A stretch of 64,000 bases of DNA from Endothia cerciana (taxonomy: Eukaryota; Ascomycota; Sordariomycetes; Diaporthales; Cryphonectriaceae): assembly GCA_026119935.1 (NCBI GenBank), contig JALRMH010000001.1, forward strand, positions 2,046,001 through 2,110,000, given 5' to 3'. The notes below the pieces were generated by a model. It searched no databases, was not told the DNA's origin, and saw nothing but the letters and a program-made list of their open reading frames with translations. This document shows positions 56,355 to 64,000 of this stretch, piece by piece; within the stretch, counting starts at the first letter, position 1; each line of letters begins with the position of its first letter. Both the position numbers and the translations under genes were made by a program.

Positions 56355-57286
56355 TTGAGGGCACCGATCGGTTTGGAACTATTTCGGAAGACTATACATG
56401 CTTCGTGTCTAAGAAGATTTGTATCCAATGCGAAGGCCTGCGGTGTTGACCCAACAGCAAGTGTCAAAGATCTGCTATGTCTTGAAGTATATATTGATGA
56501 CTGTGGGACAACAGATCCATGATCTTCTCCTGGCAATAAATGCATTCCTGTCCCTGACTTTAGGCAACTTGAATCCGAGAATTTGGGGGCCACACGCTGC
56601 AACCCTATCAAATATAAGCCTGCGCTGAGCTGGAAGTATGACGAGTCGAGGCGATTCGCAGGTACTGCCCAGGGAAACTGCCACACAATTGAATCCGGTC
56701 TGCGAAGCGGTCGTGGGCCATTTCTTGCACCAATGAGTTGATAAGTCAATGAGGTATGGTGCACAATATAGCCCCCAACCGTTTGTCGTGAAAACATATC
56801 TCTCCATGGGAGACCATGCAAGGTCATAGTGATGGCAGTTCAGCTCGATAATAGTTTAGGATATTGAGTAGCCCGCCCCCTAGACTTAGCTAGTGGCTGA
56901 ATACAGCGCCGTGGGTAATTTTAGATATTACTGCCTAGGCTGGCCTCCGCCGGTCCTCCGGAGGGTCCTCCATACATTCTGGGGGTATTTTATCTCCTGG
57001 ACAACGCGGCTGCAATGGCTTCCCCAACTGGCAAGTCAAGCGATGCTTCGTATCTTGGCAAGAACTGGTAAGGCAGAAACACAATACGTGGGCTACCATC
57101 AAGGCACAAAATACTTCCGCTAGAATGGTATCTCATGAGGCATCCTATGCCACAGCAGTCAAAGCAAGATATTGGAGATCAATACAATGCCAGTTCTAAT
57201 GTGCCATATTCGGAGAACGACAAGACGGATGTCCAATGCGTATTGACTGAGATTTGGATTCTATACGGGATCTAGGATAGACGACA
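56355..57286. other. intergenic
   Basis: Upstream of the DUF3176-type pseudogene and downstream of the GMC gene. A minus frame at 56327-56827 has no recognisable domain and is not annotated. Confidence 0.4.
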
Positions 57287-59170
57287 TCAAGCCCGATCTA
57301 GTATAACGTCGGCTAACCTTTCCGCCATGGCGTAGACGACACTTTGCGGATGTCCAGGGGTCAAGAAGGGCATTGCGCTCGTATCCACCACTCTCAGGTT
57401 ATCGAATCCAAACACAAGACCGTCGCTATCAACCACGGCGGAGCCGTCCGTCGCCGTGCCCATCTTACAGGTGCCACTGGCGTGGTAGACCGTGGCCATG
57501 CTCTCCCCGATCCACGCCTTGATCTCGTCGTCAGTCTGCACGCTCGTACCGGGATACGCCTCCTCGCTGTCCGCAACGCCCATCTCTGCCAGAGAGTCCC
57601 AGATGGCACGCTGGCGCCTGAACGCCTGCACCGCCAGGTCCAGATCCGCGGGGTCAGAAAGCCAGCCAGGGTCGACCTCGGGCAGGGTCAGCATGTCAGG
57701 GCCGGCAAGCTTGACCGTGCCCCGTGACAGAGGTGCCACCAAGCAGGCGTTGATGGTCGCGTAGTTATGCCCGTCCTTCGGGTCCTCGGCCTGCTTGTTC
57801 TCGTTGTCGCCGTTGTAGGCTGCAACGGGGAGCCACTCGACCTCGGGCCAGTCGGCAGGGAACGCCGCGTCGAGTGCCGTCCGGGTGCTGTTGGTGAGGT
57901 TGCTGCGGTACGGCTCGGGCAATTTCTCCCATCCGTAATACCCCGGGCCGAAGATGCCGAGTGATCCGCTCGCCGAGCTGAGGTATTCGGCCACCAGGTC
58001 AGCCGCGAGGGTGAGGTTGTTGAGGGAGGCAGAGCTAGTCTGCACGTTGACCCGACGGGCAGATCCATAGATGGGATGGTCCCAAAGGTTCTTGCCCACT
58101 CCCGTGAGATTGCGGCGGCACTCGATATTGAATTCGGCCAGCTCGGTACAGTTGCCGATGCCTGAAACCATGAGAAGCTGCGGAGACTGGAACGCGCCGG
58201 CGGACAGGATGACCTCCTGCCGGGCAGAGAGCGTGAACTGGACAGAGCCTGTGCCGAAGGTCCCCGCCGTGAGGGTGGAGACCCCGGTGGCATGCGTGCT
58301 GTTGCTCGTGAACAGGATCTGTGATGCGAGGGTGTTCTTGTAGACGGTCAATCCGGGGAGCTTGGTGCTGATAGCTGACTGTAGAAACGAGGACTCGGAA
58401 GAGGAGCGCTCCCCACTGCTGGGGTCCACAGTCAAGGCGGCATATGCAGACCCAAGAAGCTTCCCGCTGCTAAGACCATCGATCTGAGGCATCCCAGCCT
58501 CGATGAAAGCTAGCCGTGCCCAGGTTCCGAAAGGATCCACCGAGTTGCTGAAGGAGACTTGGACGGGTCCTCCGTTCGGCGAGAAGGCTTGCGGGGTCTG
58601 AAGGTTGGTGGAGTTTGTATAAGAGCTGTTAGAGAAGGCCGTGTAGTTGATTGACTTCTTGAAGTAAGGAAGCATATTGTCCCAGGTGAAGCTATCGTCG
58701 TCGACGTCATCAGCCCATTTTTGCATGCTGTCGATTGTCGGTCTCTGGTACAGGAAGTAGTTCCGCGCACTTGAACCACCCAACGTCTTGCCCCGGGCAT
58801 AGTGAAGTCTTCGTGAGATGGGCGCGACCTGTTCAGTGGTGGCAATGCCCCAGTCGATCAGTGGCTGGAAATTGTCCAACTCGCTGCCCGTGAAATACGT
58901 CGCATATCCTGGAACCACACTGAGGTTGCCATTGTCGGTCTCATAGAACCCGCCAGCCTCGACGACAGCAACACTGGCATTTCCCTCTGCAAGGCGAGTC
59001 GCGAGCGTCAGCCCGGCTGTACCACCGCCCACGATGACATAGTCGTACGTGGCATTTGTCCCGGGGACGCCAAAGAAGGAGTTGTAGAGCCGCTGTCCTT
59101 CGACAGGACAGGCCGCCAAGAGAAATACGAGGACCGATGTCCAGGAATATGTCACGCGGAATGACACCAT
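57287..59170 (-). CDS. secreted GMC oxidoreductase (FAD, AA3-like)
   Basis: Single exon, 627 aa. Glucose-methanol-choline family flavoenzyme that oxidises alcohols or sugars, often making hydrogen peroxide. The signal peptide is about residues 1-25 (ending ACPVEG). The FAD Rossmann motif is YVIVGGGTAGLTLATRLAEG. GMC signature 1 appears as RGKTLGGSSARNYFLYQRP and signature 2 as GAFQSPQLLMVSGIGNC, and GVGKNLWDHP is intact. The catalytic His region at the C-terminus is YHASGTCKMGT, with the second active-site residue in TPGHPQSVVYAMAERLAD. Many N-x-S/T sites support secretion. It resembles aryl-alcohol/choline-dehydrogenase-like fungal enzymes more than glucose oxidase; the exact substrate is unknown. 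Confidence 0.92.
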   Translation of the reverse strand: MVSFRVTYSWTSVLVFLLAACPVEGQRLYNSFFGVPGTNATYDYVIVGGGTAGLTLATRLAEGNASVAVVEAGGFYETDNGNLSVVPGYATYFTGSELDNFQPLIDWGIATTEQVAPISRRLHYARGKTLGGSSARNYFLYQRPTIDSMQKWADDVDDDSFTWDNMLPYFKKSINYTAFSNSSYTNSTNLQTPQAFSPNGGPVQVSFSNSVDPFGTWARLAFIEAGMPQIDGLSSGKLLGSAYAALTVDPSSGERSSSESSFLQSAISTKLPGLTVYKNTLASQILFTSNSTHATGVSTLTAGTFGTGSVQFTLSARQEVILSAGAFQSPQLLMVSGIGNCTELAEFNIECRRNLTGVGKNLWDHPIYGSARRVNVQTSSASLNNLTLAADLVAEYLSSASGSLGIFGPGYYGWEKLPEPYRSNLTNSTRTALDAAFPADWPEVEWLPVAAYNGDNENKQAEDPKDGHNYATINACLVAPLSRGTVKLAGPDMLTLPEVDPGWLSDPADLDLAVQAFRRQRAIWDSLAEMGVADSEEAYPGTSVQTDDEIKAWIGESMATVYHASGTCKMGTATDGSAVVDSDGLVFGFDNLRVVDTSAMPFLTPGHPQSVVYAMAERLADVILDRA

Positions 59171-60623
59171 GATGCCGACAATCGGTGATCAGCAAGGTTA
59201 GACAGCACCAGTATGTGAAAGTTTAAACTACTAGGGTGCTTGCACGCGATCGTGATTTATACAACCCTCCGGGTCATCATGGCTTCCTGAAGTGGCGAGG
59301 AGATCGCGAACAATGGTGGATCGGATGGAGTCTTCATCTCAGGAACCGGAGATGCTCTGGACCTATTGACTCCTCTCTTCGAGCTATCATGTCGGAATAA
59401 TCAAGTACCCCACGCTCCAGCAACCCCGCTAAATGGCTTGCAGGTTTGTCACGAATCCCGAGGTCTCACGGCCTGCGGAGAGCCGCTTTTCTGTATGTGC
59501 GATCCCAGACACGAGTTGTCATCCCGCCGAGACCCCCAATGTTAATAAAAAAAAAAAAAAAAAAAAAAGGGTCTGCGGTTACATTCCTTCCTGATGTCTT
59601 AACGAAAGAGATGTGCGTCCTGCTATATATACTACGTAGTGTTTACCAACCCTCAGGCCTTGAGACACGGCCGGGGAATATTGCTCGAGCACCCTCCCCT
59701 CCCGTCTTCGGATCAGTACCATACCCAGTACGAAACGGGCCGCAGTTTTGCATCCAACGTGACGACGTTGCAATCATTGACGGACGTGATCCAGGGTGAG
59801 AGGTTTTCTTTCTTTCCGGATAGGATCGACCGACGAGCTAATGTGAAATTTGCTAGTTTGTCCCTTGGGCCCACAGAATCCGGCTCCGTAGGGCGGGCGA
59901 GCGTGGGCATGAATTACACACTAGAGGGAATCCGGATACGGAATGCTGAAAACACAGGCCGGGAGAATTTTCCTGACCGGGACTATGAGACTATTAGTGT
60001 TTGTCCGTCCCGATAACAGCTGTCTCAGGCTACCGCATGCTTTGTTCACCGCAGGGCCCTAGCTTTTGTACTGTAGCGGTGAACGGGCGCCTGTTGCTCG
60101 CCCCTCTCGCTCCTCTCACTCCTCTTATAGAAATTAAGATTGCGTCCTCTGTCCCCCAGCAGCTGAGCTTTCAGGTGATTTGACCCAGATCTCGTCTCGT
60201 AGACCGAAGGATCCACATTGGAGACAACGTCTACGCGTCTGCCGGCATTAGTCACGATCGATTATGCACCGAGCTGTCATTCAAGCTTTTTGGTCTGCGG
60301 CCGGATGTTCATGGCATTTACGTATTCGGCTGTGCGAGCTCTTTCCCCAGGGGTGAATCTTAAGCCCCCCCCCCCTGATACGGACGGATGTGTTCGAGGC
60401 CCCGGGTACCGTGGTCCCTTCGTGCTTACTAGGACAAATATCATTGTGCTTTCTCAACGCATTTGCTGGCCCCCATATGTGAAACGCTCAGACCTTTCAT
60501 TCTTTAATAGATAGCGGGCCACCACTCGCTCCACGGCAAGAGGGCGCGTGAGCGCGAGATGGGTTACCGGCCTGGCCATCGTACGAACATTATCCAGTAC
60601 CTGATATCCTTGTGAAAGTCGTT
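59171..60623. other. intergenic with A22 and C11 tracts
   Basis: Holds divergent promoters for the GMC gene and the next + gene. A run of 22 A at 59547-59568 could be a retroposed tail, but no element body or target duplication was found beside it. C run at 60365-60375. Frames at 59446-60016 have no domain. Confidence 0.45.
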
Positions 60624-61931
60624 ATGGCCGCAGACATTGCCTGGCATATATGGCTCGGTGTGACTATCACCATCGTCCCCGCGACACTTCTGGTTGCCGC
60701 ACGGTTCTTTGCGCAGATCCATGGCCCGTCCGCACCTGGCCTGGGGGTCGATGACTGGCTGGTGTTGGCTTCTCTGGTGAGTTGACGAGCACTACTTCTA
60801 TGGGCATTCTGGGACTGATCAACCCGCCAAGCTTGTCAACTGGGTGATGGCAGCCATCCGGTACTACCAGTTGTGCAGGCTGAGCTACGGTCAACACGCC
60901 TCCGGCCTCCCGGACTCGACCGTCTCCAATTTTCAGAAATCATTCCTCGCCGTTCAGGAGATCTACTTCCTCAACGCCGTCCTCACCAAGTGCGCCCTCC
61001 TCTTCCTGTACTACCGCATCTTCGGGGTCTCGCGGAGATTCACCATCGCGATCTACGTCGTCGGCGTCCTCGTCGTCAGCTATTTTATCGTATGCGTCAT
61101 CCTCTCCGTTGCCGGGTGCCACCCGGTGTCGTATTTCTGGAACAAGCACCAAGCGGGAAGCTGTTTTAATGAGGTAGACTTCTTCCGGGCCAATGGAATC
61201 ACGAACATGCTGCTAGACGTAGTGGTACTGGTCCTCCCGCTTCCTATGGTATGGAGGCTGGAGTTGGGACTCCGGCATAAGCTGGCCGTGACGGGGATGT
61301 TCCTCCTGGGTTCGTTGTGAGTGTTACCCCCTCCCATCCGCACCCAACCTCGTTACTTCTCTGCGGCGGCGGCGCACCTCGCCCGGCTCTTGAACTGTTC
61401 AGATAGCCTTCTCCCTACCCCTCCCGCGACAGTCTTTCTAGCTACGCTTTCGGGGACCATACTTCAAGAACAGAGCCTCTGACAAGACGATGATCACCCA
61501 GTGTCTGCGTCACTTCCATCCTCAGAATCGTTGCCTTCGAGGGCTCCAACCAGTCCGACCCGACCTACACAACAATCAACACGGCAATGTGGTCTTCCAT
61601 CGAGCAGTCGCTCGGCATCGTGTGCACGTGTCTGCCGACCCTCCGACCAATATTCCGGATGGCGCTACGCGGCGATCGGCAGGGGAGCTCGGTGCGGAGG
61701 TCATTTGCCGCGCGGGATCTTACGGTCAAGACGAAACGGCAGACTGGTTCCTTCGTGACGGCCCCGAGCGAGCAGTACATGCTCGCGTCCGTGGTGGAGA
61801 ACCCGAGCCTGAGTGAGTCGCTCAAAGAAGGTGGGGGCTCTCCCAGGCCCGAGTCCATTGGCGATACTACGAGGTTCTCTCACCCGTCGAACGTTCGGTC
61901 CTCGACCCGTGTCTGGAGTGGTGACCTCTAG
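60624..61931 (+). CDS. Fung_rhodopsin (SAT4-type) integral membrane protein
   Basis: Exons 60624-60776, 60832-61316 and 61502-61931 (introns 55 and 185 nt) give 355 aa. Same family as the minus-strand protein at 18290-19605 but only distantly similar. Features: first helix ITIVPATLLVAARFFAQI and the family motif GVDDWLVLASL ending exon 1; KCALLFLYYRIFGVSRRF; CHPVSYFWNKHQAGSCFNE with paired Cys; helix ITNMLLDVVVLVLPLPMVWRL; and FLLGSF-VCVTSILRIVAFEG across the second join, then SIEQSLGIVCTCLPTLRPIF. The first exon lacks the longer N-terminus of many relatives. The C-terminal tail is Ser-rich and cytosolic. Function unassigned. Confidence 0.85.
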
Positions 61932-63461
61932 AATGAGGCGCGAAGTGGAATATCTTGTTTTGTCCTGCATCCGTCGCTTGGACGCCAGTGTGCCTGGCAG
62001 AAGGAGCTGGGCTTTCCGTCCGCACGTCCCAGAAGAGCCTCGTAGATGCGGTAGAACCCGGTCATCGACGTGCACATGGCCTTCTCTCTTCTTCCAGCGC
62101 CTCTCCACGAGAGCCTCCCGGCGAAGTACGGTCCCCTGAGATCCCGCGGCTACTTTGTCGACCTACGCTACCTATTCGTTGGCCGGCCGGCTGCATGCAT
62201 AGGATCCTCGATCGTTGGGGGAAGGGGGAGGGGGGGGGGGGGATTGTTGGTGCAGATTCTCAACAAGACCGCGTCAAGGTGCTCTCGAGGAGTCACAGAA
62301 GTGCTGCCAGGCTGATGGAAAGGCCCCCTCTCCGGGCCAGGAAATTGTGGGCAGTACTGTCGCTAGTCTCAACAAATGTTAAGGATCAGTGCTCAGGCGC
62401 GCTGGGGCAAGGCGATGAAGGCAAGATGGTGGAGATGACACTGATGATACGGCAGGGGGTTGGACCCGGTAGGAGCACGGGGTCGTCCACGCCGTGCACA
62501 GGTTCCATGGTGAGGTGATTAAGGGGTCCTGAAGCAAGAACGACACTCTTGGGCGATGGATTCTGAGGGCTTCGCCCTGTGGCAGGAGAGCAGAACCCCA
62601 CCAGGGACCGTCGTCGTCGATCAGTCTAAGCCAAGGACCGACCTGATAGGTAGCTCGCAACATTGAACGAGGGGGCGTCTGCTTGAGCCAGACAGGTAAG
62701 CACTCCCTCCCACACAAAAACTCGAGCCGCATCTTCCGGTCGCACGGTGAGAAACATGCCCTGTCGCCTCCTTGCGGGTCGGCCGCTTAGCCTCGTAGAT
62801 AAGCTTATGGCTCCCCACAAAGCTGTCGAGCAGCGCGGAGGTCGAAAACCGGGGAGGCGGAGATGCAGCGAGAGACGAAGGACCGCAACGCCCGCCACGG
62901 GCCTCCCAGTGCCGGTATCCATATCTGCCAGGTTCCCATAGGTTTGTCCGCTCGTTGCCTCGGGGTATATACGCTGTGATACAGGAAGGACAGTTATTCC
63001 TCATGTGTGCAGCCACATCCTGACTATGGGCTTGCCCCAGAAGGAAGGACAGGAAATGGTGATTGTCGTGCTGCTGCTGTTACTTTTGCGGAAGCTCAGC
63101 GCTCCACCGCCTGGAGTCCCGCCCCAGGAGATGGATGTTTGTTGGCATGCGGTGGGGTTTGAGTATCGCCAATTGTATCTCCACGTGGACGGGTCCCAGT
63201 GTTCCCCCCAGCCCCTCTAAGCACTAAGCCCCCTACCCGTATCCCTCCCGCCCTCATGATCCTTGGCAGGCGTGGCAAGGCTGGCGTTCAGTGTGTTGCT
63301 AGGCCGGTTAGGGGCTCCAGTGGGAGGCTCTAACAGGCCCAAACCAGGACGGCGTTTTTTCTTCTTAGTGTGGTGGGCTTTCCCCATCTCGGATTGGGCC
63401 CCTGGTCCTGTTTTGATTGATGGTAATTTTATTAGCACTATCCAAAACCCGTCCTTGTGGC

Positions 63462-63497
63462 GCTGCCGCACCCTAAGTCACCCTAGGGTGCGGCAGC
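63462..63497. repeat. perfect 14-bp inverted repeat with 8-nt loop
   Basis: GCTGCCGCACCCTA at 63462-63475 is the exact reverse complement of 63484-63497; the loop is AGTCACCC. The stem is GC-rich, and the arms have no run of T beside them as a Pol III terminator would. The origin is unknown; a transposon-derived end or an operator-like palindrome are options. Confidence 0.85.
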
Positions 63498-63621
63498 CCA
63501 CCCACCGGCAAGCCCCAGCGTCCGCTGTTGTTTCGTGTCGCTGGTTGATGACGTGCAGTTCGGGGTTAAATTTCTCCATCCTGCGTGCGAGCTGGGCCTG
63601 GACGTGTCTCCTACCTCCTGC

Positions 63622-63654
63622 TGGACCTCGACCTCGAACCTCGACCTCGACCTG
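63622..63654. repeat. CTCGAC-type hexanucleotide repeat
   Basis: About five imperfect copies of a (CTCGAC)-like unit in tandem, about 180 nt upstream of the terminal gene's ATG. Non-coding in this model. Confidence 0.6.
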
Positions 63655-63831
63655 CCACTCGGCCGAGTCGTTCATTATCAATCCCCCACACCTGGACATC
63701 ATCTCTTGTTGTATCGTCGACCCTCAGTTGTCCTCTCTTCTGCCCAGCGAGCCGCCGATAGCGCTCACCCGAACCTAGGACCTCGGACCGTGAGCGGACG
63801 TGCGAAGACAGCAGCAGCGGCGGCCGCGACG

Positions 63832-63962
63832 ATGTCTGCAACAAAAGAGAACCAGCGCGACTCTGGTGAGGAGGACAGGAAGCTCGAGGGCGGTGTCCTC
63901 CGGCAAGACCATGCCCCTCCAGCTCCAGCGCCCAGCGGCCTCCACCCAGCGGTCTACATCGG
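63832..63962 (+). CDS. probable solute/nucleotide-sugar transporter, first exon only (cut by window end)
   Basis: ATG at 63832 opens a hydrophilic N-terminus (MSATKENQRDSGEEDRKLEG) that ends SGLHPAVYI just before a GTGCGT donor at 63963. The LHPAVYI phrase followed by a splice site resembles the point where fungal triose-phosphate/nucleotide-sugar-transporter-type proteins enter their first helix. That family guess is weak, since no helix is in view. Only 43 codons and 2 nt are visible; the rest lies outside the window. Confidence 0.4.
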
Positions 63963-64000
63963 GTGCGTTTCTCCCAGAACAGGAGGCGGCCAACGTGTGG

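Larger units (their letters stand above)
61932..63831. other. intergenic with G tract and hairpin
   Basis: No gene recognised over 1.9 kb. Contains a 13-nt G run at 62230-62242, a strong hairpin at 63462-63497 and CTCGAC hexanucleotide repeats at about 63622-63654, within the probable 5' UTR or promoter of the last gene. Confidence 0.5.

Noticed and set aside
63465..63490. CCCTAA near the hairpin as telomere-like repeat
   Set aside because: Only one copy of the hexamer; it is part of the hairpin arm, not a tandem array.
1..64000. CRISPR arrays, bacterial operons, rRNA genes
   Set aside because: The window is clearly eukaryotic with spliced genes; no regularly spaced direct repeats or rRNA-like sequence noticed.

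Overview
The window is nuclear DNA of a filamentous ascomycete (Pezizomycotina). I infer a Sordariomycete-like genome, but the species cannot be named from the sequence. The grounds are small 50-190 nt GT-AG introns with CTNAC-type branch sites, fungal-only families (Zn2Cys6 regulator, Fung_rhodopsin/SAT4 membrane proteins, UstYa/DUF3328, secreted GH7 and GH28 enzymes), and two decayed genes whose stop codons fit C-to-T mutation. No rRNA, tRNA, CRISPR or intact transposon was found by eye.

Left part (1-9 kb): three secreted carbohydrate-active enzymes, namely a GH7 endoglucanase (+), a GH28 pectinase (-) and a GH18 chitinase-type enzyme (-). Between the first two I reconstruct a small multi-exon gene (2616-3325, -) for a secreted protein of about 123 residues with 12 cysteines. 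No single open frame shows it.

Middle (10-31 kb): mostly housekeeping or conserved genes, all on the minus strand until the last. They are a dienelactone-hydrolase-like/SnoaL protein, a compact phosphatidylinositol-phosphate kinase, an acidic hypothetical protein, a seven-helix Fung_rhodopsin protein, a conserved fungal protein of unknown function, and the NDUFB8 subunit of complex I. NDUFB8 diverges from a very large + gene encoding the SWR1 chromatin-remodelling ATPase.

Accessory block (31-49 kb): a candidate co-regulated cluster of an ACMSD-type amidohydrolase/decarboxylase (-), Zn2Cys6 regulator (+), FAD oxidoreductase (-), Dal5-type MFS transporter (+) and UstYa-like oxidase (+). After a 3.2 kb gene-poor gap come a secreted copper amine oxidase (+) and a second MFS transporter (+). 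Two pairs share divergent promoters. This fits either a small metabolite pathway or amine/nitrogen catabolism; no backbone synthase or RiPP precursor was seen.

Right part (49-64 kb): a superfamily-1 helicase-like pseudogene with a 4-bp duplication inside its Walker A motif, a hypothetical protein, a DUF3176-type membrane-protein pseudogene, a secreted GMC oxidoreductase, a second Fung_rhodopsin protein, a 14-bp perfect hairpin, and the first exon of a probable solute transporter cut by the window edge. Exon joins were checked by reading-frame phase, and each multi-exon model given sums to a whole number of codons.
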